A stretch of DNA of 64,000 nt from Acarospora socialis. Lineage: Eukaryota; Ascomycota; Lecanoromycetes; Acarosporales; Acarosporaceae. The notes beneath the pieces are model-generated. The model was not told where the DNA came from, did not search any database, and worked only from the letters and a program-made list of their open reading frames with translations. The stretch is from the NCBI GenBank assembly GCA_025617375.2, contig JAMYGW020000006.1, positions 1,679,001 to 1,743,000 of the forward strand, written 5' to 3'. Shown here in pieces: positions 9,150-20,288 of the stretch (position 1 is the stretch's first letter; each line of letters opens with the position of its first letter). The position numbers and the translations under genes were made by a program.

Positions 9150-12100
9150 ATGGCGGTAAGCTCAGCACATCGTCGTATATTCAAACCTGATTCAGTGCTA
9201 ATCCATTGCTATTTCCAGGCCCTGTCTCGGCAAACCGCCTACCAAGCTCTCCTCGAGCTAGAGAGAAGTCAGGAGCCGTTCTCAGAACAGATATTGGAGG
9301 CTGCCGATATACTTAAGATTGACCTGTCCGCCGTAACGCGCTTACAGCTTGATAGCTCTAGCGAACGTGTGGGGAGACAACTAGCATTCAGTGGAAGAGA
9401 AGAATGGGTTCTTCGATGGCTTTTAAAGAAACTGGATACCCAAGGCACTGGCGCACGTCTGGATCCACGAGCATGGTCATTCATGAGATCACTCGTCGAG
9501 CGGATGCCGGTAGAGAACGCTGCTAGGTTACTCAACGGCCATGACTTCCTGCGCACGCTGGAGCAGAGTCTTGCGGCTGGGCTGGCTGAAGCTCGAGCTG
9601 CTGGCCGTAGTCATACTTCGTTACCGGGTGGTCTCCAAGACAGGATACATGATATCTCGGATGGATCGAAGTCCAGCTCTACAGCAGTTGGTGGCTCCGC
9701 ATCTGGGTCACCGAAGCAGTCTAGGAAGCGGAAGAGGTCCCATTCTCTGGTCGAGGATAATGGCCGGACAGTTACGCCTAAACGCACTGGTCAAGGGATT
9801 GATACCCTCTTCAGTTCCATCGTCAGCCTCTTGGACCGCCTCGTTGCTATGTCCAAGATGTCCAGCAATGATGAGAGCGATTTGGCTGGTCAGTATATGG
9901 CTGCGGTTCTAAGAACGGACCCTGACCGGGCAGCGTCTCTTCTTACCGCAGCATTGTGCGCTGCTGAGTTCCTGATACTTGACGGAAAATGCTCTTTTCT
10001 GGAGAGGTCCACTATTGGGTCGTCACCTCTAGCACCCTTTGTGAGTGTGTGGGAATACCGCTCCGTCAGTACCGACGATCTTTCTGGGCGAGCGAGCAAC
10101 GTAGGTCTTCTAAGATATATCAATCACTTGTACTAATGACCATGGTAGGAAGCATTTTCGTCACATTGCCTGACTCCAGGTCTTCTTTTGTTGTCGGCTT
10201 GTCGCGAGCGTCGGGACAAGCATCCAGCGATTGAGTCTACTAAAACCGTCCTCGAACAACTTCTAGCACGTCACATTGTACTACCGTCACGGAGTAGTTT
10301 CCTTGCGGCCAGAGATCAAGGACTTGCCAAGTCCAATGGAACAGGCGTTCCACTACTTCTGATAGACGCTTTGGATTCTGCACATAACAATCATCTCCCG
10401 GAAGTCACATCAAACGATTCCAGCAACTCCGACGAGAAGGTGTTATCTACTACTCCACTAATTTTTGAGATTGCTATTCGATGCATACCCAGAGATAGCC
10501 CAAGGAAGAGAATAACTGAAGGCCCGTGGCTAGAGGGACTGTTTCTCTATCTCATGCAGAAAGCACACTTGCCGGTCTTTTCGGATAGATCTGTCACTAT
10601 GAGCCAGCAGTCTTACCAGCTCTTAGAACAATTGCTCCAGACTGCGATAGATAGACGTGTCTCCCTTGATACCTCTATCCTGAGAGATATTGTCAGACGA
10701 TTCTCCGGTTTCCTGGAGTTGGACCTTGAGAAGGATCATACTCGATGGTCGCTGATTGGCAAGATACTTGAGCTCGACGCCAATGTCTTTCTAATGCCTG
10801 TCGAAGTTGAAGCAGGTTCTTTGGCATCACCTTACGGTCTGATGAGCACGCTTTTTGCGAGAATTACACAAACCGGACGTAAGATTCGTTCGACGATAAC
10901 GGATGACTACAGGTTCCTTAGATCCGGCATTGTGTTGCCTCTTCTCAGGGAGTTTGCCAAAGCTCGAGATCTAACTGCCTTCCTCGGTTACTGGCGCCAT
11001 GAGCTACAAGCTCAGGAGGAGTTCAGCCTCGAGTCAGATGATGAGCTTGCGGACTCTCCACCGCCCACGCTTATATCGATCTGGGAAGATATGGAATTGA
11101 CTACTGAGCTGAGCAACCTCTTGGAAAGCTCATTGACGCCCGGACAAATTGACAATGTGCTGTACTTAACCACGCCTGATTTCAAAGCGTCTTTGAAAGA
11201 TGGTGATGATGCTGCCCCACGGGCCTACGCCAGTGCAGTTATAATAGACGCTGTGTTGGGAGCTATTCAACGAGAGGAGACGAAAGATTTAGTATCTGGA
11301 ATAGTTGAGAAGTTTGCTTCCATTATCATACGGAGTCTGGACCCAAATTCCGATTGGCCAGAGAATCATCGATGGCGGCTCTGGCGGCTCGCAACCCTAA
11401 TCAATTTGCGTTGGTGCCAAACATGGTCGACGGCGTTGGAACGGCTGGGCGAAGACATGGGCTGGCCTAATAACCCGCACGTCGAACTGGCTTTAGAGAC
11501 TATTGAGAGTCTGAGTGTAAGCAGTTCATGGCTTGACGCCACGCCCTCAGATTCAAACGAATTCCTCGAGGTTATGCATGCCTTCCAATACGTTCTGAGC
11601 TTTGACCCTCTGAAGTTCAAAAGGGACGCAGAGAGTGCTCGGTCAGCGGACGCTATCGATCAGGCCCTGGATGCGATTGTGCCATTCCTCGAAGATACCT
11701 TGAACGAGGCACAGCGCGGTAAAGCAGCTCTGAGATTCCAATGGGATGGTAGGCCGGAGTCTGTAATTTCCCCGGGGCCCCTTGTCGTCGCTCTGGCAAC
11801 AGCCATACTGCGCTTTCCGCGATGTCTAAAGTAAGTTTGCGCAGATTGAAAGAAACGGACTGTAGCATTGACATTGTTCTCAGGTACGCTACAGAAGCCA
11901 CCCGTCTTTCTGTCCTGCAAAGGCTGTACTGGTTATACGAGTGGCAAGACTCCATTCCAGCGCAATCGAGCGAGACGGTAGAGGAGAAACCTCTTATGGG
12001 CGTGTGGGAAGGCCTTTTAGAATGCGACGATGTTCTCGAAGATCCCACAGTGCTTGGTAAGATCCCTTCAAGTTGACCTGCTATCTCCATTTTCGCTAGC

Positions 12101-14135
12101 TGATATGGAGATGTAGAAATCTTCATTGCGCTTTTGACTGCTCGACTCAGAACTGGAGCCGACCCAACCGCTCCAAGTGAGGATCGAGATGTGTCGCCGG
12201 ACCTGCCCGTACGCTGCCTCCTGGGCCTGCCTTTAACCATACTCCGTCGTCGATATAGGGAAATGATATTGGACGACTTGCTTAAACACTGCCTGAGGAC
12301 CGATCACCATTCATTTCGTTCGTCATTAACGTTGTGGCTGGCCTTGATGGCACGGCTCATGGAGGTTCCGAACGCGACATCCAGACTAGCTACCGATGCA
12401 TCAGCTCTTTGGGAATTAGCAGACGTCTTCTCCCAGAGCGGCTCTGAACTTGATACCGAAGGCTTATGTGCGTTTGAGGAGCTTGTGAGACGCACATTCG
12501 AACATTTGATCCCTACGAAAGACCAAGATCGCAGCCGTAAGTATCTTAAGAAGTTTCACGCGCGATTGGGCAAATCGCTGGCCGAGGGTGGCATCCCGTC
12601 CGATGAACTCGGCACAAATTGTCTGGTAAAAGCTTCCCTCTCAGTACTCTGGCCTCACCGTGGGGAACTGCTTAAGCCTTGGAAAGAGAAAGAAATTACA
12701 AGGCTGCGCAGGCTACACCTTGACGGGCTGATTTCGGATCTCGTGAATAACCACGGACGACCAACACAACGGACACCCATCGCCTTGAAAACCAATCTGC
12801 TGGTGACTTTGGATTGTATGCTTGAGTACGGGGATCTTCTCGGTTGTCATGAGCAAAGGGCAGAAGGTGAATCGAAATTCGTGCTTGCTCATGGTAGCTA
12901 TGCTAACCTCTTAGTCAATTCTACCTTGTCCGAGCTCATGAACAGGATGATGCCTGTCGAAGACGGTCACATCGAGGCGACATCTAACCACCTGGTGACG
13001 GACCGATTTGTCTCTCAAGGTTTAACGATTTCATACTCACTTAGCTCATGTACGCAAGACGACCGTGGCACCGACTTCAAGAAGCAATCACTGTTGTTGC
13101 AGCTACTCCGAATCAGTGGGTTTAATCCCGTTCTCAGAATACCATGATGCTAAGATTTCAGCAGCCACCTCCGCAGACCAGCAGCGCTTGCTAGTCGTAT
13201 ACCGAGAAAATCTCCGCGCAATAACTGCAGAGGATAGGTTAACCCTACTCTCTGAGTTCCAAGAACGAGGAATCGACAACCCGGCCGATGCTGACATTCT
13301 GCGACTGCTGCCGATATTACTGTCTACAGTTGAGGATCCTGGGAAAGACTCAGTGGAGCCCAGAACTGCGATTTCCAACGTCTTCGTAAAGCTCTGTGGC
13401 CGCCTCTGGCAGAATCCTAAGTACCGGCAATTCTGTTTCGTTGCTCAAAGTATGGCTTTGGTATTGCGACACAAGCCCTGGGCCATGACCCAGTGGGGCA
13501 TCGAGAATACAGTGAGTGCAATCACTATAACATTATCACCTTCGGGACCACACCTTCCTCCACAGCATGCTATTGCGGTCTATGAACAGCTGTGCGCTCT
13601 TATGAGCTCGATGCTGGCCATCCACCGGACGAAGCTAGGTGGACGATACCACCTTATCATCCCCCTCTTACAGGCCATGCTACGCTGTGTCTTCACCCCG
13701 GACCCCAAAAGGACCAGAAACTCCCAACCCATAAGTCTCCCTCCATGGCTTTCCGCGCGGGAAGCGAAGCTGGACGTCTCGAGCGCCGCGGCATACGCCC
13801 GAATCCTTACAGCCATCTGCGACCCCACCGTCTCCTCCGTCACCAGCTCCAAGAGGCGAGCCCGACTGGAGCTCAACGACGAGACGAAGAAAGCGAAGGC
13901 GACCGCTGGCCAGTATCTGCATTACCTCGTCATGGAATACGCGCGCTGCCAGCTGGAGGCGCGCATCTCGCCGGAAGTCAAGGAGGCGCTGATGCCGGGT
14001 TTGTATGCGGTGTTCGACGTCATGTCGATGGAGACGATGCGCACGCTCAATGACGCGATGGACGCTTCGGGCCGGGCGATCTTTAAGGGGTTGTATGATG
14101 ATTATAGGCGGTTTGGGAAGTGGAATGAGGTGTAA
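9150..14135 (+). CDS. URB2: Urb2/Npa2 family nucleolar pre-60S factor
   Basis: This encodes the large helical protein Urb2/Npa2, which acts in early 60S pre-ribosome assembly and 27S pre-rRNA stability in the nucleolus. Exons are 9150-9155, 9219-10100, 10149-11830, 11884-12056, 12117-12994, 13045-13119 and 13182-14135, totalling 1549 aa in one frame. The N-terminal block (ALSRQTAYQALLELERSQEP) fits the family start. A basic nuclear-signal-like run (SRKRKRSHS) sits near 9725. The conserved C-terminal Urb2 domain is obvious: MEYARCQLEARISPEVKEALMPGLYAVFDVMS, ending in the family-typical IFKGLYDDYRRFGKW. The junction at 13120-13181 is the least certain; its intron ends at gaccag, downstream of a more attractive but out-of-frame acceptor at 13161. 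The start could be at 9075 instead of 9150, adding 25 residues. Confidence 0.88.
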
Positions 14136-15180
14136 TCGGACAGGGTATTAGGTACTTGAGAATGCCATGCATCTTCTCAGTTCCTATTACCAGATTGCTG
14201 GGAGGGATTCCAATAATTTACTACAGTCTCGGAATTGATGTCCCATTACTCGGTTGCGCAATTTTATTTCAGCCACGGCCATGTCGTCGATAAGGTTAAC
14301 TGGATCTCATAGATAAGGGCTTGGTTTTCCGCCCATTTAGTCTACCGCGATAAGCGTTCGCTTGACGTGGATTGACGCTAGTGGTGATAAGGATCAGAGG
14401 ATGCGGCAACACAACGAGAAATATTCACCAACGAGAAACTTCCACCACGCACAAAGAGGACCGTTTTCACCGAATACACATACTCCGTGTTGTTCGCCTT
14501 TGCGCAGTGTAACCATCTCAACCTACTCGGCCGTTCAAGGAAAATCCATAGGACCCAATGCTGGCATCGATATCAGCATTGATCCAACAGCATACCGGCA
14601 ACCTGGAAGTGTCTTCCCTGAGGTTTGGTTCTGTAGATGCAATTCAGAGGGGTGGGATTGATTATCATCACGCCGGTACATGACTGATACGAACAATTAA
14701 GCGCAATGCGGGTTCGTCTAAGTCGTACCTTATCATCAACACTCCGAATCCTGGAGATTGCAACCTGGCCTCTCACTCGCTGAAGCTGGTAGTCGGCGAG
14801 CAGCGATACTGAAGCAAGAAAGATCTACATGCACAGTACGATGATCTCTGAAATATGCGGGATCGTCTATCGCGGGGCCCTCGCATGGTTTGGATCTCCG
14901 TGTCGTATATAGTGGGTGCAGCAACCCCACGCAGCAGGTAGCTGCAGGAGGGTTGCACATATCATCTGCTCCATTGATATACCTTACTTCAAAGCTGCGC
15001 AGTTTGCCGAAGGCCACTCTCCTCAGTTGGTCTCGAACTCTGACATTGAAGAATATTAGCAACTCACGCGACCAGTTTCATTGGTGTGTCACGTGCTATA
15101 TCCTAACACAAGATCTCTTGCCCTCGATAGGGTACAGGATATGGCAAGTCGTACCTATAAGTGCTGAGCATCACCGAACC
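14136..15180. other. Intergenic between URB2 and the NCS1 permease
   Basis: This spacer is 1,045 bp. Short frames on both strands have no protein-like composition and no splice-supported partners. It should contain the URB2 3' UTR and the NCS1 promoter. I see no repeat, tRNA or mobile-element signature. Confidence 0.5.
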
Positions 15181-17053
15181 ATGGAGAAAGTACGAACGTC
15201 GAGGTTCGGTCATTATGTCGACAAGCTGGCCGTGTCGAGCGAGCCTGGCCTGACCAACACACAATTGATGCTGACGAACCATGACTTGAAACCCGGTATG
15301 CCTTGCTCAATTGTTAGCGAGTCTTCTACTGTTCTAATGCCGTCTGGCAGTCGAACCTCAGCGCCGGCAATGGGGTGCCTGGAACTTTGTGGGCTTCTGG
15401 ATTGCCGATAGCTTCAACATTGTGGGTTCAGGTAGCACGTCCTTCGATGTATCGTACTGACAGAGAGCAGAATACGTGGATGATATCGTCTTCGATGATT
15501 GTCGGCGGGCTGTCCTGGTGGCAATCATGGCTCTGCGTCTGGATCGGATACTTCATCTCGGGCACATTCATCTGCATGACAGGTCGGATCGGCGCTACGT
15601 ACCATATCAGCTTCCCCATTGTCACTCGAGCATCCTTTGGGATCTGGGGCTCGCTGTGGCCAGTATTCAACAGGGCTGCTATGGCTTGTATATGGTACGG
15701 GGTGCAGTCATGGATCGGAGGTATGTATCTGGCGAAGGGCCGAAGCCCTAACTTTGGGAAGCCTGGATTTTGAAAGTCTGACATCTCGAAGGAGAATGTG
15801 TTACACTTATGCTTCGAGCGATCTGGCCAAGTTATGCCAACCTTCATAACAGCATGCCTGCAAGCTCCGGAACCAATACGAGAGACTATCTCAGCTTCTT
15901 CCTCTTCTGGGCATGCAGTCTCCCGGCCATCTGGTTTCCCGTCCACAAGATCAGGCATCTCTTCACGGTCAAGGCCTACTTCGTGCCCGGGGCGGGTGTC
16001 GCTTACTTTATTTGGGCCATAGTCAAAGCACATGGGATTGGACCCATCGTTCACCAGCCCAGTACAGCACAGGGTAGTGCGCTGGGCTGGGCCATGGTCA
16101 AGGGCATCATGTCGTCGCTTGCTAACTTTTCAACGCTAATCGTGAATGATCCTGATTTTGCCAGGTTCGCGAGGAAGCCGAGGGACGCGCTGTGGTCTCA
16201 GTTCATCACCATTCCCGTGGGCTTTGCTGCGACGTCCTTCATTGGCATAATCGTGTCGTCTTCCTCGACCGTAATTTACGACGAACCTGTCTGGAACCCC
16301 TTAGATCTGCTCAGTAACTTCCTTGACGGTGCTAATTCCGGCGAACGCTTCGGTGTCTTCATTATTGCAGCTGCCTTCGCACTGGCTCAGCTCGGCACGA
16401 ACATTGCCGCCAATTCAGTCTCTGCTGGTACGGACTTGACTGCCCTATTGCCCCGATACCTGAACATCCGGCGTGGCGGCTATATCTGCGCATTGGTGGG
16501 CATTTCAATGTGCCCTTGGAACCTTTTATCCAGTTCAAATCAGTTTACTACATATCTTTCGGCGTACTCCGTATTCCTCTCCTCAATCGCAGGGGTGATC
16601 ATCTGCGATTACTACATCGTCCGAAAAGGCTACCTCCAGATCACAGAACTTTACAGCGCGGAGCGAACAAGCCCGTACTATTTCTGGTTCGGGTTCCACT
16701 GGCGCGGTTACGCCGCCTACATTGCCGGCATCCTCATCAACATCGTCGGCTTTGTTGGCGCCATCGGCCGCCCCGTTCCAATCGGCGCCCAGTACATCTA
16801 TAATCTCAACTTCTTCTGCGGTTTCATTGTTGCGTCTGGCACGTACTATCTGCTCTGTCGCTTCTTCCCTATCCCAGCGACTAGCGATCACTGGATGGAG
16901 GTTGGAGATGAGATCACGGATGTTAGCGTCGCGTATGCTGGGAGCGATGGGTACGAGGAGGAGAGTGCGACGGGCTCGGATCCGCTGAAACATGGTCATG
17001 TTGCCAAGGAGGCGGGTGTGAGGGAGCGGAAGGTAGGTCAGGACTTCGAGTAG
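15181..17053 (+). CDS. NCS1-family nucleobase/allantoin/uridine permease
   Basis: This is a plasma-membrane proton symporter of the NCS1 (Fur/Dal4/Fui1-type) family, 565 aa. Exons are 15181-15295, 15351-15421, 15471-15720 and 15792-17053; each junction restores family sequence (NP motif region [42 protein letters not shown]). Other hallmarks are GATYHISFPIVTRASFGIWGS in TM3, VKGIMSSLANFSTLIVNDPDFARFARKP (NxPDFARFA), and ALAQLGTNIAANSVSAGTDLTAL with the conserved NxxANSxSAG in TM8. About 12 hydrophobic segments are present, with acidic N- and C-terminal cytoplasmic tails. Members of this Fur branch carry uracil, allantoin, uridine or related compounds; sequence alone does not decide which. The gene is convergent with the LAT permease, with 638 bp between stops. 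Confidence 0.92.
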
Positions 17054-17691
17054 ATTACTTTCTTGGGCAACTATATGGTGTTACGTGGCTTAATGCATTG
17101 TTTGAAGCTGGCCTCGTTTCGTGAACCCTAGCTTCGGATCTGGCAAGTTTTTAAAAGGCCGCGGTGGATGTTGTCGTGGATGTTGGGATTCGTACGGCAG
17201 GCAGGCGCTGCTAGGGCTAGCAGCTCTCCTGTACAAAACTCTACGCTCGGCTCTCCGCTCCACTGTCTTATGTCAATTTAGAGCAGGAAGTTTCCAAAAC
17301 TCGGCCATTCGCCGTTTTGGGCTTCGAGGAGTTGTATTTGTACGACGAAGACGCACATTGCAGGCAATGCAATTTCCATCATGAATGCACTTTCCGATTG
17401 CTCGATGAAGACTTCGAGTGACTGCAAGTGCAGTTGGATCACACTCAAAGTACTGCAACACAACACAGTTCTTTGAAGCATAGAAAGTGTGCACTTCTCT
17501 CTGTTAGCATCTAATCTCCCTCACTGTGTGATTTTCAAACTCCGAAGTGTTGATCAATTTGTTTGTATAGTAAACTGAAGAAGCGTAATGTTTTGGCCTA
17601 GCGACACCTTCTCGCGGGGAGCCTTGGGCCCCGACCATCATTAGCACCGGATATGGGTCCTGTGCGTAGCCCACGATCTTCACTTGCCCGA
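17054..17691. other. Convergent 3' spacer between two permeases
   Basis: This 638-bp region lies between the stops of the NCS1 and LAT permeases. It contains a stretch with repeated gaactgcaagtgcagtt-like words around 17380-17470 but no clear repeat unit and no credible coding frame. Confidence 0.45.
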
Positions 17692-19778
17692 TCAGTCTGG
17701 AACCCGCCACTCGAACTCGATGACCTCGTATTTCATCACCATCTCCCCATGCTTGTTCGAAACAATGACCGGAAGTTTCTCCACAACCAGTTCTTTCCCC
17801 TTCAGGCGAGGGATGACGTAGTTGAAGATGGCGAAGTACGCGATCCCAACGAGAAAGCTGGCCAGACCGATGGTCGGCACAATGTACCATTGGACGTGCG
17901 TTGCTGCATAGGAGAAGGCCGAGTCCGCAGACGGTGGGAGGAATGCGGCGACGAGGAGGAACGCGCAGGTCAGACTAATAGGCACGATCAGCTCATCCCG
18001 GGTTGGAGGATGGTTGCGTTGGTAAGGCATGGCACTTACGTATAGATGATCGCAGCAGTCGGACCTCCCCAGGGCCGGAACCCACGCATCGTCGTCCACG
18101 CCTGACGATCGCGCCATCTGAGGTAGAGTAGTCCGGCGGCAACGAAGAAGCCGAGGAAGACGATGGTGACGTAGGAATAGAGCGAGAATAGTATGGTGTA
18201 CGCCACTGCCGGTGATTGTCCGGACGTAGCTGCTATGAGGATAAGGGCAAACACCAGATGCAGGAGCAGTGCTGCCGCGGGGCTCTGTTCCGGAGATTCG
18301 TCCTGGTGGTTTGGATTCCCTCGAGACCGCAGCCACGATCCGACCTTGGCGGTTGGTGTAGTTGTGCTCCTGGCGAAGAAACGCGAGAATGGTAGGACAC
18401 CCTCCTTGGCAATTTCCTGCTTGACTTTACGAGGCAGCCAAGTGTTAGCTTTTCGTGAGACAACGCTGTGCCGCGTGGATATTCGTCCTCACCTCGAGAA
18501 GACGTAAAGGTCGACACAACGATGTTCCCGAATAACGACAGCGCAAGTATCCCTGACATTATCCGTGTTGCAACCTCGTTCCCGAATATATTATTGAAGA
18601 ACAAAGTGGCCATATCGGCCCCAGTGTGGAACTGCTGATCCTTCGACACAACACATAACTGGATTACACTTAGACAGATTCCAACTGATGAGAAGAGGGT
18701 ATGAAACTCATACATATGCAACATTCACCAGGACGTACAGAACCGACACCAAGAGCACTGCTACCAGAGTTGCTCGAGCGAAAGTCTTTCGAGGACGCCG
18801 CACTTCGTTGAGGACCTAGATTGCATCATGTCAATTTCCTAAGCCTAATGAAGATGATGCCACACGTGGAACGCTTACATAGAAGGGTTGCCTGAACCCG
18901 TTATAGGCAGCGATGATGAAGATAAAAGAGTTTGTATAAGTCGCTGTGGCACCACGGGGATTTGCGAACGAAGTGTGAACATCGAAATTAGTTGTTTGGA
19001 TCCGATCGTGTCCAAATGAAGCACCTCCTCGGGCTGCGAACCCTAGGACGATGATCAACAGTAGTATTGCGACCTTGATCATGGTTATGATGTTGTTCAG
19101 CAAAATGCCGCCTCTTCGCCATGATGCATGTAGTAGACATGCCGCCGTTATGGCAGCTATGGCCACCCCCCGGGTTGCCGAAACATCGTCAGGAAGTCCG
19201 GCGGCCCGCATAACATAGGTCGCAAAGGCGACGGAGTTGCTTGAAGCGTTTGAGTAGATGATGAAGTCCACGGCAAAGACACACGTCGCCAGAAATCGAG
19301 GTCGGCCATAGATATACTCGAGCTGAGCAGAGTTAGGGCTCATACGGATGTGTGTGGGATTGTGAACAGCTCACATAATTCTTCTCTCCCCCGCTGCGCG
19401 GCACGTTTACCTTCTGCCCTGGCGCCACTTCCACCTGTGGGATTGTAAAGGCAAGTTCAAGCCAAACGAGTAGGCCCGAGAAAGCCACGACAGCACCGAG
19501 TGTCCAGAGGAGGAGGGAGATACCAACACTGTTTGTGTTTTCCAAGATGATGGTCGGTGCAACAAAGATACCAGATCCTTAATCATGATAATTTCTCAGT
19601 CTCAAAGCCAGGTTTTTTACCCCCGAAGAAGACACTCACCGATCGTGCGATTGAGGATCAAGCATACCACTGAAACAACGCCCAGTTTCTGGTCCTCAGG
19701 CGGAGCATTGACAACAACTCTACCTGACTCTTTCGTGGCATTCGCCAACCGATCGAGTTCCGCCTGATCAAGCTCCAT
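17692..19778 (-). CDS. LAT-family amino acid permease (Mup1-like)
   Basis: This encodes a 573-aa amino acid transporter of the APC superfamily, L-type (LAT) branch, related to yeast methionine permease Mup1. Minus-strand exons are 19778-19640, 19577-19375, 19322-18879, 18815-18714, 18658-18493, 18424-18040 and 17974-17692; all six introns are GT-AG and keep the frame. The TM1 signature reads LNRTIGSGIFVAPTIIL, with the unwound GSGIF substrate loop. TM2-3 show LWTLGAVVAFSGLLVWLELAFTIP. YIYGRPRFLATCVFAVDFII, YNGFRQPFYVLNEVRRPRKTF and SLFGNIVVSTFTSSRVKQEIAKEG are typical of fungal LAT proteins. About 12 TM helices are present. The N-terminal tail begins MELDQAELDRLANATKESG. The substrate is likely a neutral or sulphur amino acid; this is inference from family only. 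Confidence 0.9.
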
Positions 19779-20288
19779 AGTGTCGTTCGTCAACGGTGGA
19801 AGCTCTTTGCCCTCTTGCCCGATGGGAGGGCAATTCTACTCCAGCAGACACTGAAGTGGGTATTTGTAGCATTTTGATAGTCAACATGGCGATGGCTCAG
19901 ACACCTGATTGACAAATTGGACAGCCTCGTGATGAAGGCGCAGATGCCAAGATATGCGGACGGGGCTGAACCTGAACCTGAAGCTGGTTTGGGTCAATAG
20001 GCGGAAACCTACACAGCTCATTTGTCGATTTGGCGATGTTCAGACACCCCACGACCTCAATACGGGAGTAATGCAATGCCTGGTCACATTGCGGCATTTC
20101 GGAGATGCTAGGATTGGCTTCCAGGCTGCAATCAATTTCACGCGAGTGAGGCTGTACACGGAGTAGAATTGGAATATCAAAGGTCGTCCTTGCCGTCCCA
20201 AAACTCCGACAGGGCTCATGTGTTCGAGCTTGCGTGACTATCTCCGCATTAGGTAAGCGACAACGGATCCCTTAGACAGGTCTGGTTG
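19779..20288. promoter_or_regulatory. Shared divergent promoter region (LAT permease / 20.3-kb gene)
   Basis: This 510-bp region separates start codons of outward-facing genes. No coding frame is convincing and no operator is recognised. Confidence 0.45.
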
